Assembly (NCBI RefSeq): GCF_963678635.1
Contig: NC_087066.1
Location: 5,113,954-5,177,953, forward strand
DNA from: Symsagittifera roscoffensis
Taxonomy: Eukaryota; Xenacoelomorpha; Acoela; Convolutidae
DNA: 64,000 bases
Direction of reading: 5' to 3'
Shown piece after piece: positions 11,796-23,175 of this stretch (positions within the stretch are counted from its first letter, which is position 1; each line of letters opens with the position of its first letter). Below the pieces are notes generated by a model that was not told the origin of the DNA, made no database searches, and saw nothing but the letters and a program-made list of their open reading frames with translations. The translations under genes and the position numbers were made by a program.

Positions 11796-12300
11796 CGTAA
11801 GTATACTGTGTTAATTTTTGAATTAAAAAGTTTTTCGTAAACAATTTATGTATATCTTCAACTTGCATACTATAAGTTTCAAAGTCTACCGTAGTCTCGA
11901 TTAAACTCAACATAGTAACGATTTGACGAGAAGAGACAGGAAAAACGATTGGAAAGGAACAAAACAGGACTGTTGGTATCAAATGATGTAATAAGCTAGC
12001 TGGTTTTTGAGCCGTAACCAAATACCGCTGGATGTCCAATAAATTAAAATTTATCGCTCATTACTTGTCCCAAATTCGTCAATTTTGCTAGTTTTAAGCC
12101 CCTTAACCTACCAAAAATTCGAAAACAAAACATCGTTTTATGTCTTAACGCAAAAAATCAGACTCCAAAACCTTTTGCTTGGCAAAGAACAAAGTTTTTG
12201 TGAAATTATGCTACATGAAAAAATCGAAGTTTTGTCAGAAGAAAAAGCCATATCGAGCACAAAAATTTTTTACATTTTTCGACGGTCGAAACAATAAGGA
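11795..12300. repeat. Third copy of the AT-rich segment
   Basis: Close match to 6360-6870 and 8600-9110, ending just before a CCCGGGTTGACC end. No gene. Confidence 0.7.
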
Positions 12301-12373
12301 CCCGGGTTGACCAAAACTTCTTAATAACCAATTTTCATAAATGAAAAACTTCTTTGCATAAAAATCCATAAAA

Positions 12374-14846
12374 TGTAGAGAATTGGTGATTTTGCTGTAT
12401 TACATGCTAGAGTAACCTGAGCGTAAGATTGATTTGTCTTTAAGTTAAGTAGTACAGCAAACAAAGGGTTAAGTTCGAAATAGTTCATTCTTCGAAGATA
12501 TGGTCCCTCCTATGCCAGAAAACAAAATTTGACAAAATCGGCGAGCCCCCCCAAATCGGAACGAAGAAAGCTAATGTTATGAAATTCAAAGTAGCGATAC
12601 TAGAGATGATTTGACCCGGGCATACAAAAAACGGGACCCCTCAGACCCTTGGGGGGCAAGTGATAACGGTCCCCGGAAGTGTAAATGGCCCTATCAGAAC
12701 TCGGTAACTAGCAGTTGGAATAGACTCAAATTCTAGTAGGCCTAGTTGTAGGCCTAGTTAAGGGGAGCTTAAGTTTCGAAACCCAAACCCCTCAGACCCC
12801 CACTTCCGGTTTTATGCACAAAGTAAACAAACCGACCCGTAACTTCCGAGGGTCGTTTCTCGGCCTCAAATGATCGCAGGGAGCTGAAACTTGGAAGGAT
12901 CATAGGTAGCACTGGGGTACATCAACTGTTTTAATTTGAACCAAATCCGGCGGTTGGGCCGGAAGCTATTAGCACTTGGGAAAACAACCCCTTAGACCGG
13001 AAATAGGCAATTTGCGCAAAATATTGAGCGAGGGCATACCAATTTTATGGCGGGATCAGATACTAAAGTTCGTTCCCAAAAAAAGACCCCTTGTGAGCGA
13101 AAACCCTCCGGTGAATCCTTCCGGTGTTAATAGCCTTTTCCCGGGAAAAGTCATAATGGACATTAGAAATGGTATAACTTGTGAAGTATTAATGGGATAT
13201 GAATGAAACTTGGTAGTTAGGACCCCCATGGGATTCTGAACCCAAAAAAAAGAAGTTTGACCCCGGTTGAACCCTGGGTGACCTTAAGTTTACCCTTGGG
13301 CGTTTAGGATCAAATTTGTATAGAAAACCTCGGGATTAACACCGGAAAGTGGCGTATTCCCCAGCCCAACACCTGGAAATGAGAATGGGTCATCTTGCTA
13401 AAACAAATTGGGAGGAAAACTTATATACTGGGAGTTAAAGCAGAAGCTGATAGAGATATAGCTTTTACATTGCAACCTTGCAGTAGTGGATTTAATTCAA
13501 AGTGGACTTGGTAAATAATCGGTTCAGTTTAGCTTGGCGAATGACCTATTAATAGCAATTCAACTAGACTAAAGAAAAGTAGTCTCAGAGGAAAATCATA
13601 GTAATAGAACCGCGGCATGAGAGTTAAGTTTCCTAAATAGTATGAATGGACGGGGATTTTACTTGGCTCTCCGGAGGTGACTTTTTGGTTTAATTTGACC
13701 GCTAATAGAAGAACTACGTTCCCCTGATAGCTAGAGGGTCGGGATTGGAATAGAGTACAGATAGAAAATTTAGATGCCTGAAATTAGTTAGCTATCCATA
13801 AAAAGGGTTTCCCCCTACCCTTGGGAGGTCGGAACGTTAACGGGATAATTAAAATAAAGACCTTGGGAATAAAGACTGAGTAAACATAGCATGGTTTGGA
13901 GGTTGTGTTGAACTCAAGACATGAAGTTCACAGAGTTCAGGAGTTGGTTGATTAGAATCGCATGACCTTTTTTTGCTTGGTCAAAATCTAATAAACCTGA
14001 AAAGACTGATAAAAGAAACCGAAGTTGGCACGTGGCAGAGTTGACAGTGGGAGGGATATAGTCTTAAACATGTCTGGACGGGTGACTTAGGCGGATGTCA
14101 GGACTGATAGGGAATGGCGTGACTTAACTAAAACTAAGTGTAAAGAAAGATAAGGAAATGGAGAGTATCGGAGAGCCTTTAGGAGTCAAAACAGTGTTAG
14201 CTACCATTAAGAGTAGTTGGTTCTCGTCAGAGAAGAGAACAGTGTTAGCTACTATCAACAGTAGTTGGTTCTCATCAGAGTAGAGAACACTCATTGCTAG
14301 CGAGTGAGCTGATTGGAACCCGAGTTTAGTACCGGGTTGAATAAGTAGAGCGAAAGAGATGATTGGAACCCGAGTTTAAAACCGGGTTGAATAAGTAGTG
14401 TGAGCGAGCTGATTGGAACCCGAGTTTAGTACCGGGTTGAAATAGCTGTGAGAGCGAGTTACGCTGGAACCCGAGTTTAGTACCGGGTTGAACTAGTTGT
14501 GCGAGCGAGATTCTCTGCTAGAGTAGGCGAGTTTCGAATCGAGCCAACCGAAAACTGACGAGCGATTGAACGGAACGGGACGCGGGCTTCAAAATAGAAC
14601 TAGCTAAAAAGTAGACAGCTCATTAAGGGCACTGTAAAATGATTTGATTTTCTTTGCGAATGAGAATTTACTCATTGTGCCCACGAATTGCTGAACTAGC
14701 TAGAAGCACGCGAGGAGAGCCGAAAAGAGCCTAAATTAAGGGGGAAGTTGCGTAATGCTTTGATCGGCCGATTTAGTCTGACCACCAACATAACCCTTTC
14801 GGGATTGCGGATCATATCGTGTCTTAGTGTCGGAAAAGAATCTACA
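12374..14846 (+). repeat. 5' LTR
   Basis: 2,473 bp, TGTAG...CTACA. It contains repeated CCCCTCAGACCC-type GC-rich words in the first 500 bases, two repeats of CAGTGTTAGCTAC near 14190-14250, and the 56-bp hairpin array. Relative to the 3' LTR it lacks about 90 bases just before the end (after TTAGTGTC). Confidence 0.85.
14293..14510. repeat. 56-bp hairpin array in the 5' LTR
   Basis: Four units of CTGATTGGAACCCGAGTTTA-type sequence, each ending in ACCGGGTTGA. The AACCCG/CGGGTT arms persist in most units despite substitutions elsewhere. Confidence 0.8.
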
Positions 14847-14866
14847 TTGGCGCTCCTGGGTGGGCT
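14847..14866 (+). promoter_or_regulatory. Primer-binding-site-like sequence
   Basis: TTGGCGCTCCTGGGTGGGCT follows the LTR end with a one-base spacer. TGG at this point is the expected complement of a tRNA 3' CCA. I cannot name the tRNA. The same sequence follows the LTR end at 11653 in the truncated copy. Confidence 0.65.
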
Positions 14867-14984
14867 TTCTTTATCAAGCGAATAACGATCCTTGGAATCG
14901 GCAACAACGAGGGTTGGACGAATAGACCGAACAACGAAGAAGAAAATGGATCGAGACAATCAAGATGCTAGCGAAGTGTTTTTT

Positions 14985-15300
14985 AAAGCGAGAATAGACG
15001 AAGTGTTTCTGCTGGGAACCAAACTAGTGAGTGTGGGTTGTTCGAAATGGATCAACTATGCTGAGTTTAGAATGATGCATCCGAGGAAGGAACTGAGGAA
15101 CTACTGCGCTCCAAGGCATCACGGTGCTGTCATTCATGACTGGACAATCATGAAGTTGGAGATAGGATCAATAACCGAGAAAATAGCGGCTATTGTTGTC
15201 AAGAACTTGTTCGTACCTATGTTGATCAGTTTCAGCACACTAAAGAGAAAATCAGAAATCAGGGTGGACTATCAACGGCGCTGTATTCATGCAGGCGATA
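14985..15300 (+). other. Retropepsin-like module 1
   Basis: ARIDEVFLLGTKLVSVGCS sits at the usual active-site loop. It is followed by VIHDWTIMKLEIGSITEKIA, AIVVKNLFVPMLIS and IRVDYQRRC, like the dG.i...G...l.ig...F.VV...d.LLG.d.L pattern. The DTG/DSG triad is absent. Confidence 0.55.
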
Positions 15301-15434
15301 GTTCAGTACCATTGCTGGAAGAGATTGGGTCTCCCTTGGATGAATGCAGAATGAGGCAGATTATGGCTCCCTACGACTATCCCAGAGTGCCGACAGGAGA
15401 AGTTGGAGGAAAAGATTTTGCCCCCAGATCGGAA

Positions 15435-15720
15435 TGGGTTAACATGGGCTAACGAAATAGTGAACATTGAGATTGACAATATGACAGATTGCAACTTGAT
15501 ATCCGAAGGTTTTCTTGAACCCCTCGGGTGCGAAGACACTGTCCGGAGATTTAATGGAAAGTTGAAAGGAACTCTCAATGGAAAAGAACGAAAGGTCGCG
15601 GCCCTCGGATACATCAGAACAAGAGTCGGATTCGGTAGCCTTGAGGGAACCTTCAAGTTGATCGTTGTCAGTAACCGAGTTTTCGATTCGGATGTAGTCC
15701 TTGAGCCACGGAAAAAGAGC
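15435..15720 (+). other. Retropepsin-like module 2
   Basis: VNIEIDNMTDCNLISEGFLE replaces the VDTGA..SLIS loop, keeping the Asp but not Thr-Gly. Then FNGKLKG, ALGYIRTRVGFGSLEGTFKL and IVVSNRVFDSDVVLEPR follow in family order. This is the clearest match to the fold pattern. Confidence 0.65.
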
Positions 15721-16014
15721 ACTGTGTCACGAGAGCAATCTAATTGAACCGACACCAGTAGTTTTCGAGTAACTACCGAAGACATCGACAATCATACTGG
15801 ACGAGGAAACGATTGGGAAGAAAAAGATATCGATGCGGAATGCGGAAGAATCGAAGAAGCCGAGTACGGGTATGGTCAACGAACAGACCACGCCGGTCGA
15901 ACCCGATACAACTACGGCAACGTGTTCAAGACGAAACGATAACGAAACGATAACGGGCAGTAGAGTGTTGCTGGAAGCCGCTGAAGAACCAACCGAGGTT
16001 AGGCCGAATCAGCA

Positions 16015-16365
16015 CTCGATCGATGGATTCGTGGACAACCTTCTAGCTCGGATGGAGCTGGAAGAGACTGATGCAGCCCACATGATGAATGTATGTGCTT
16101 TCATGATCCTGGAATATTCCCCTCAGCTTCAGGCGTTCAATGGGAAAATTCACGATTGCTGGGATGACCGGGTTAGTGACGTTGTTGTTTTGGACCAGGC
16201 AGAAGTGGACGTGCAGACATTCACCGAGCGACTGGATGTCGTCGTGGTGGCGGCTACTGAGTTAGAAGTCGACGTGGTGCTGAGCCTCAAACAATTGGAA
16301 GAGCGACACGGGATGCTCCTCGAACTCACCAGAGGGGTGCTACGGAGTGGAAGGGAAGGAAAGGT
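16015..16365 (+). other. Retropepsin-like module 3
   Basis: ARMELEETDAAHMMNVCAF at the loop position (no DTG), then LQAFNGKIHD, VVVLDQAEVDVQTFTERLDV, VVVAATELEVDVVLSLKQLE and a GVLRS end. It lies in a frame different from modules 2, 4 and 5. Confidence 0.6.
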
Positions 16366-16683
16366 TGAGATGATCACCGAAGACTGCGAAGAAACGATTT
16401 CACATAACTTCGAAATTGTGCTTGACGGGGGCAGAAACCCTGAGGTCCCAAGAGCAACGAGCAAAGGAAAAGACGAAACCAAGCTAGCCGAGCCGATCCA
16501 CGAAGGGCTGTGTGTTCTGGCAGAACCTGTTGGCAAAGATGGCATCACATCAAGACTACGTAGCGTTGAAGCAGAGCTTACTGCCCGCGCCCAGACCCAG
16601 TTTTTGATTCTATACCTAGCGAGGGTAACTTTGAGGCTGCAACTGAAGTCGAATCTAACGCAGGGCGGAGAACAAGATCAGTT

Positions 16684-17010
16684 GAAACTAGCAGGAAGTT
16701 TGTGAACGTGTTTGCCAATGGTGTGTATATGGATACCGAAGTTGATGTAGAGATTGCGGGCAACTTGATGCGACTGGATGCTTACCAGACGTTGCAGCCG
16801 CGGTCGACTATACTGCCGTTCAACGGGAGATTGATTGGAAGAGGTGACGAAAATTTCCGAGATGTCGAAGTGTTGGGATTAATTTCGGTGGAAATCAAGT
16901 TGGGGAGACTAGAGAGGACATTCCCAGCAGTACTATTGGAAAATCACGAGATGGACGCGGACATGGTTCTGAGTACTCGATGGATGAACGAATGCTTAGG
17001 AAGTTTCTAT
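16684..17010 (+). other. Retropepsin-like module 4
   Basis: EVDVEIAGNLMRLDAYQTL at the loop position, then ILPFNGRLIGRGD, VEVLGLISVEIKLGRLERTF and MDADMVLSTRWMNECLGSF. The loop has no Asp-Thr-Gly and keeps no Asp at the expected point. Confidence 0.6.
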
Positions 17011-17264
17011 GATGAAAAGTCAAGGAAATAATTCACGAAATCCGATCCAAGTTCGGCGGTTTCATTCGAATGGGATTCGTGCCCAAGGCCGCAGAAAATT
17101 GAACTCGCAGACGAGCCTTAGACACAGTTAGTAGATCGGAAAGACGGAGATGACAAGTCGATGGTGGGACGCCAAATGAAGGAGTCACGAGTTGTGGCCC
17201 CCGAGAATGCGAGGAAGGAAGTGAGTGAATCGACTCCTGTGGACACAGACGACAAGTACTGGAT

Positions 17265-17610
17265 GCCCATCAGAGCATTCACGAATGGCTATGTCAACAA
17301 CAGGGCTGCTAGAGTGGAGCTGGATCCGAACCTTGAATGGACCCTATTAAGCTACAAAACCTACCGGTCGATTGGATCAGAGGTGCCACTGAGACAGGCC
17401 GAGGAAATTCTCGAGACAAAAACAATAGACAGTTGGGGTGTAGTCGGCAAAGCGTCGATCGTGCTGCAGCTGTGACAGTTTAACAGAAGGACCGAAGTTT
17501 TGGTAGTCGATGGACCGGACGTTGATCTAACACTTGGACTCCTTTGGTTTGAACGAAATGAAGATTTCGTTTTCGATATGAAGAACGAAGTTTTGAAAAC
17601 TTGGAAGAAG
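17265..17610 (+). other. Retropepsin-like module 5
   Basis: AARVELDPNLEWTLLSYKTY carries an Asp but Pro-Asn in place of Thr-Gly. It is followed by TIDSWGVVGKASIVLQL, a stop codon, QFNRRTEVLVVDGPDVDLTL and GLLWFERNEDFVFDMKNEVL. The last block is a good match to the VVD...LGL.W....D retropepsin ending. Confidence 0.65.
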
Positions 17611-18640
17611 TGCAAAAGTCCAGTTGAGGTTAGGCTCAGATGTCCTGGGAGACCGAGATTTCGGGTCCGAGATGGAATGGAAACAGGCAGAGTATGCGTC
17701 AACGCACCTGTGAGTACAGATTCTTATGAGGCGGAGAGTGCAAAGTCGCCAAAGTGGGCGCTGGCTTACCCCGAGAGTGCAGGTTCCGGCACAGAAATGG
17801 CTGGGTGTGACGTGGCAGTGACACGCGAAAATGAAACCGCCGAAATGGGAACAGTTGACAAACCTGCCGAGCGAGGCGGCACCGACGTTTCCGAAAGTAG
17901 CGGTCAGGAAAACGAGTGTAATGGAATGAGTCATGGCTGTTTGAGAGAAGATGATCTGGAGAATTGCGAACCCGACTACAACTCAATGAAACGCAGATGC
18001 CCGACGGCGATGGGACAAAACGAGAAATCGGTCGACGAGCATAGTGAAGAAAATGCTGTGGTAATAGGCGAGGTTACGAGTGGGAAAATGATTGAAGTGG
18101 GGGCGTCAACGCGTGGAATTGGATTATTTCCCCGTTTATTTCCAATTCTGAGTCGCCCAATTACATTCTTGTTGTCACACACAAACGGCAATCGAAGCGT
18201 ATTCACGATGCTTGGACGGGAGAGAAGAGATGTAACGATTGCTACGGGCGGGATTGAGAACGATACAAAAGGCTCTTTTGACGGATCTGACGATGATGAG
18301 TTGAGTTTTGACGAGGACGAGACGGCAGATGGTTTTCTGAGTAGTGAGGACAAGGTTCTCTGCGAGAGGACAGATGATGAGTAAAACCGTCCAAAGGCCA
18401 GATGACAATAACACGGATGAAACAAAAACTTCTTGGAATGAACAGTGCCAAGAGATTACAGAAACGACGTGCCAACACAGATTGTCTACGAAAGTATGGG
18501 ACGAAAGTCAAAACCTGCAATTGATTAGCAGATCAGAAGGTTCCTTCAGGTCTTTCAAAAGATGCCGAACAGACGAAGAACGAGATGGATGCGACGACAG
18601 AAGGGATGTGGGGCCTAAAGAAAAGAAGGCTGCCTAATTC

Positions 18641-19346
18641 CATAACTGAATTGATCAATGGAAAAGCGTGGACTCATTCGGGGAAGTGGAAGTTGACCGC
18701 GTCTGGGTTAAATCTGAACGCAAGGTCCCCAAGCAGTGCTGGCGACCACCCGACGATCAGGTGATGAATGAAGAAATGGAAATGACACTAGAAGACTTGA
18801 GGTGAGAGATCGGAAGTGTGAAGTTGCCGGATTGCAGTGAGTAAAACTGAAAACTCGTTCTCCCTCTTTACCTTACTAATCTCATCCGCGATATTTATAT
18901 TTGCTTTAAAAGTATCTCCATCAGTAGGGCGGATGTAACCTGAGTGAAATTTTTGAGAGAACACTTTACTGTTTCGATAGAATGGTGGACGCATTTCACA
19001 ACGCCTTAAAAATCTTTCTTAGACCCTTAGTTGCTTTACTCAAGGAAGCAACCCTTGGTGCTAACATAGATAGATTGATTATGTGAGAGTCTACGGAAAC
19101 TGAAGCCCGCAATTCGCTGCGTCGCAACACGTAAACGATATAAGTTGTGCCGAAAACTGGAGAATAGTACAAGGCGGTGTAGTATAGCAGAAAAAACGAA
19201 GGTCTAGTTAAGCGGAAAAAAATTGGTGTTAAAAGAGGTGTATTAGACAAATAGTCGAGCTGAGGTGTTAGATTGGTTATTTGTCTGAGTAGAAAAACGG
19301 TAAAAAAATATTTTGTCATTAGCATTCTTCGGGAGAATAATAGACT
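18641..19346. other. 3' untranslated part of the LTR element
   Basis: Lies between the decayed reading frame and the polypurine tract. I see only broken frames and no polymerase or integrase motif. Confidence 0.5.
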
Positions 19347-19357
19347 AGAAGGGAAGA
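19347..19357 (+). promoter_or_regulatory. Polypurine tract
   Basis: AGAAGGGAAGA, then C, then the 3' LTR starting TGTAG. The position and composition are those of the plus-strand primer of reverse transcription. Confidence 0.75.
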
Positions 19358-19358
19358 C

Positions 19359-21869
19359 TGTAGAATTGGTGATTTTACTGTATTGCATGCTATAATAACC
19401 TGAGCGTAAGATTGATTTGTTATTAAGTTAAGTAGTAGAGCAAACAAAGGGTAAAGCTCGAAATAGTTCAATCTTCGAAGATATTGTCCCTTCTTTGCCA
19501 GAAAACAAAACTTGACAAAATCGGCGAAACCCCCCCCCCCCCCTCCCCCCAAATCGGAACTAAGAAAGCTAATATTATGAAATTCAAAGGAGCGATACTA
19601 GAGATGATTTGACCCGGGCATACAAAAAACGGAACCCCTCAGACCCTTGGGTGGCAAGTGATTACGGTCACCGGGAGTGTAAATGGCCCTATTAGAACTT
19701 AGTAACTAGCGGTTGGAATAGAGTCAAATTCTAGTATGTTGTAGGCCCAGTTAAGGGGAGCTTAAGTTTGGGAACCCAGACCCCTCAGACCCCCACTTCC
19801 GGTTTTATGCCCAAAGTAAACAAACCCACCCGTAACTACAGGAAGTCGTTTCTCGGCCTCAAATGATTGCAGGGAGCTAAAACTTGGAGGGATCATAGGT
19901 AGCACTGAGGTACCTCAACTGTTTCAATTTGAACAAAATCCGGCGGTTGGGCCGGAAGCTATTAGCACTTGGGACAACACCCCCTTAGACCGGAAATAGG
20001 CAATTTGCGCAAAATATTGAGCGAGGGCATACCAATTTTATGGCGGGATCAGATACTACAACTCGTTCCCAAAAAACGACCCCTTGTGAGCGAAAACCCT
20101 CCGGTGAATCCTTCCGGTGTTAATAGCCTTTTTCCTGGAAAAGTCATAATGGACATTAGAAATGGTATAACTTGTGAAGTATTAATGGGATATGAATGAA
20201 ACTTGGTAGTTAGGACCCCCATGGGATTTTGAACCCAAAAAAAAGAAGTTTGACCCCGGTTGAACCCTGGGTGACCTTAAGTTTACTCTTGGGCGTTTAG
20301 GATCAAATTTATATAGAAAACCTCGGGATTAACACCGGAAAGTGGCGTAATCCCAAGCCAAACCCCTGGAAATGGGAATGGGTCATCTTGCTCAAACAAA
20401 TTGGGGGGAAAACTTATATATTGGGAATTAAAGCAGAAGCTGATAGAGATATAGCTTTTACATTGCAACCTTGGAGCAAAGGATTTAATTCAAAGTGAAC
20501 TTGGTAAATACTGGGGTCAGATTAGCTTGGCGACTGATCTATAAATAGCAATTAAACCAGACTAAAGAAAAGTAGTCCCAGAGGAATTTGATAGTATTAG
20601 GACCGCGGCATGAGAGTTTAGTTTCCTAAATAGTATGAATGAACGGGGATTTTTTTGGATCTCCGGAGGTGACTTTTGGGTTTAATTTGACCCCTAATAG
20701 ACGAACTACGTTCCCCTGATAGCTAGAGGGTCGGGATTGGAATAGAGTACAGATAGAAAATTTAGATGCCTGAAATTAGTTAGCTACCCAAAAAAAGGGT
20801 TTCCCCCTACCGTTGGGAGGTCAGAACGTTAACGGGATAATTAAAATAAAGACCTTGGGAATAAAGACTGAGTAAACATAGCATGAATTGGAGGTTGTGT
20901 TGAACTCAAGAATCGAAGTTCACAGAGTTCAGGAATTGGTTGATTAGAATCGTATGACATTTGTTTGCTTGGTCAAAATCTAATAAGCGTGAAAAGGTTG
21001 ATAAAATAAACCGAAGTTGGCACGTGGCAGAGTTGACAGGGGGAGGGATATAATCTTAAACATGTGTGGACGGGTGATTTAGGTGGATGTCAGGACTGAT
21101 AGGGAATGGCGTGACTTAACCAAAACTAAGTGTAAAGAAAGATAAGGAGTTGGAGATTATCGGAGAGCCACTAAGAGTCAGAACAGTGCTAGCTACCATA
21201 AAGAGTAGTTGGTTTTTGTCAGAGAAAAGAACAGTGCTAGCTACTATCAACAGTAGTTGGTTCCCATCAGAATAGAAAACAATCATTGCTAGCGAGCGAG
21301 CTGATTAGAACCCGAGTATAAAACCGGATTGAATAAATAGAGCGATGGGTTGATTGGAACCCAAGTTTAGTACCTGGTTGAAATAGCTGTGCGAGCGAGT
21401 TGCGCTGGAACCCGAGTTTAGTACCGGGTTGAACTAGTTGTATGAGCGAGTTTCTCTGCTAGAGTAGGTGAGTTTTGAATCGAGCCAACCGAAAACTGAC
21501 GAGCGATTGAATGGAACGGGATGCGGGCTTCAAAATAGAACTTGCTAAAAAGTAGTTAGCTCATTAAGGGCACTGTAAGTTGATTTGATTTTCTTTGCGA
21601 TTGAGATTTTACTCATTAGGCCCAAGAGTTGCTGAACTAGCTAGAAGCACGCGAGGAGAGACGAAAAGAGCCTAAATTAAGGGGGAAGTTGCGTAATTCT
21701 TTGATCGGCCGATTTAGTCTGACCACCAACATAACCCTTTCGGGATTGTGGATCATATCGAGTTTTAGTGTCCTCCGCTATTACACGGTATAAAGAGGAG
21801 AAACTCTGTGGCAGTTGAGTAGAGTGAAAGTGTGCTTAGAGGAGACGACTCCCCGGAAACGAATCTACA
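19359..21869 (+). repeat. 3' LTR
   Basis: 2,511 bp, TGTAG...CTACA. It differs from the 5' LTR by many substitutions, a C-run at 19531-19553 and an extra block before the end (CTATTACACGGTATAAAGAG). Its 56-bp array (21287-21450) has lost about one unit. Confidence 0.85.
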
Positions 21870-22433
21870 CAATGCCATACAAACAGAAACTTGTATGAAA
21901 TCTCTCTGATAAGCATTTTTCCATAAATGAAAAATGTATGATATATATATTTATTCGTACATAAACCAAAATTTTGAAATTTTTTCTACGTTAATTTCTG
22001 GAAACTTTTGAATTGGGTTCTAATCGAACGCAAATGGCAAAGACCTTGGTTTGCTCAGAGCACCAAAGGTTGGACGGTCTTGCATCTACAAAACATACAA
22101 CACTGAATTGTCTTAATGCTGTCTTTCACAAATCATATAAGGAAAGTAACAAACTTTTAAATTTCAAAATTTTTTGGAAACGTTTTTTTGTCACCATCAA
22201 AAAATGCGAGTCATACAATTACCATGTATGGGAAATGTTTGATAAGAATTGTGTTTTATTAGAATCAAACATAATAGAGTGTTTTTTCAGAATCAAAGAG
22301 CCGCAGAAACTAGTTTTTATCTTTTTTCAAAGATTTTTGAAATTAATGAAATTGTATAACGAGCAGTTTTCCATACACTTGATGTCTGAAATTGTTTACT
22401 AAGCCTTTTCGGTGTATAGAGGTTAACACAGGG

Positions 22434-22603
22434 AGCCTTTTCTCTGGCATCTAAATTGAGCCGTTTTGTTATTAAACTCAACACATATTATGTGTGCAAC
22501 TTCCGTGTATATGTGCAAAATGTGCATTGAATCTTGCTGTTTACTGGCTGAATGTTTTGTTTGCAGATAAGAAAATTTCAAAAAAGAAAGAAATTTGTTT
22601 CAT
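22434..22603. other. No feature recognised
   Basis: Short spacer between the inferred TIR end and the minisatellite. Confidence 0.4.
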
Positions 22604-22798
22604 CAAAAGTGGTGATCAGACACTCAAAAATTTCATCAAAAGTGGTTATCTGACGCTCAAAAATTTCATCAAAATGGTGATCCGACACTCAAAAATTTCA
22701 TCAAAAGTGGTGATCCGACACTCAAAAACTTCATCAAAAGTGGTTATCCGACACTCAAAAATTTCATCAAAAGTGGTGATCCGACACTCAAAAAATGA
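22604..22798. repeat. 33-bp minisatellite, six copies
   Basis: Unit starts CAAAAGTGGTGATCCGACAC and continues TCAAAAATTTCAT. One unit is 32 bp. Because the unit is a multiple of three, an open frame passes through most of it, giving a repeated FIKSGD-like peptide; I do not think it is a gene. Confidence 0.85.
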
Positions 22799-22849
22799 CT
22801 TATCAAAATTTGTTAGATCAATTTTTTCAATAGGCCAAATTTATCGTCC

Positions 22850-23175
22850 GAGTGCTCCCAGAACAGTATAAAGACCCTATTTTTACAAAAAAAAAAATAG
22901 CGCCGCAGGCAAGGTTTTAAAAACAAAAGGTTGAAATTTGAGTTTTTGGGAGTTTTTTGACCAAAACTTTGACCAAAAAAAAAAACCTTTTTTTGGCTCT
23001 CCTTCAATTTGTAGTGTATATTGGCGCCTAAAACGCCTTCAGAAAAATCTCAAGGTAGGTCGACCGAAAATTGGTGTCGATAATTAATACCGAAGGGAAG
23101 ACCCTTTAGTTGGTGAGGGGGTTGATTCCCTGAAGGGGGCGTCTGCCGCCCGCCTCCTCCCCTAAATCCACTAAA
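22850..23175. repeat. Dispersed repeat with TTGGCGCC...CGCCTT and CCTCCCCCTAAAT-type end
   Basis: Related in order and wording to 31295-31565, 32905-33175 and 52590-52835: GTATATTGGCGCC, a CGCCTTCAGAAAA-type block, a GTCGACCGAAAATTG block, a GGGAAGACCCTTTAG block and a C-rich end. SINE-like in size, but no RNA-polymerase-III box was confirmed. Confidence 0.5.

Larger units (their letters stand above)
14946..18640 (+). pseudogene. Decayed polyprotein of the LTR element with five retropepsin-like modules
   Basis: The first ATG after the leader (14946) opens MDRDNQDASEV, which is conserved in the truncated copy at 11757. Coding then runs through three frames: module 1 (ending 15452), modules 2, 4 and 5 in a second frame with stops at 15747, 17031 and 17475, and module 3 in a third (15833-16705). 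The stop at 17475 sits where LQL would continue into QFNRRTEVLVVDG, so it is a point lesion. After module 5 the protein becomes acidic and Ser/Glu-rich to 18384, then continues in another frame to 18637. Each module has the retropepsin layout: an N-terminal strand pair, an FNG or equivalent turn, a G...V/I..G-L..TF.VVV stretch, and a D-x-VL-x3-L/W ending. No gag zinc knuckle, RT or integrase motif was seen. Codon use is GA-rich, unlike the AT-rich flanks. Confidence 0.7.
12374..21869 (+). mobile_element. LTR retrotransposon carrying five retropepsin-like modules, no visible RT or integrase
   Basis: Both LTRs begin TGTAG and end CTACA (12374-14846 and 19359-21869), forming the short terminal inverted repeat typical of LTR elements. 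A primer-binding-site-like TGGCGCTCCTGGGTGGGC follows the 5' LTR directly (14848-14865), and a purine run AGAAGGGAAGA (19347-19357) directly precedes the 3' LTR. The interior (about 4.5 kb) has a decayed coding region at 14946-18640 with five retropepsin-like modules. I found no YxDD polymerase motif and no integrase motif, so it looks non-autonomous. The flanks (CCATAAAA and CAATGCCA) show no target-site duplication. The LTRs differ by a deletion near 14831 and many substitutions, so the insertion is old. GC content is clearly higher than in the flanks. Confidence 0.85.
12301..22433. mobile_element. Inferred TIR element interrupted by the LTR element
   Basis: CCCGGGTTGACC at 12301-12312 is the same end as in the 45928-47163 element. 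After the LTR element, the sequence at 21870-22433 carries the family's subterminal words (GATAAGCATTTTTCCATAAA, ATACAATTACCATGTATGG). It ends in GTGTATAGAGGTTAACACAGGG at 22412-22433, a degenerate form of the right end (TTTATGGAGGTCAACCCGGG). The simplest reading is one TIR element split by the insertion. This is inferred from the two ends and is not certain. Confidence 0.4.

Noticed and set aside
22013-22402. 129-codon plus-strand frame
   Set aside because: It overlaps degenerate subterminal words of the TIR family, and its composition is AT-driven.
22604-22798. Possible CRISPR-like or peptide-repeat gene
   Set aside because: Head-to-tail 33-bp units without unique spacers, no signal peptide and no cleavage sites; it is a minisatellite.
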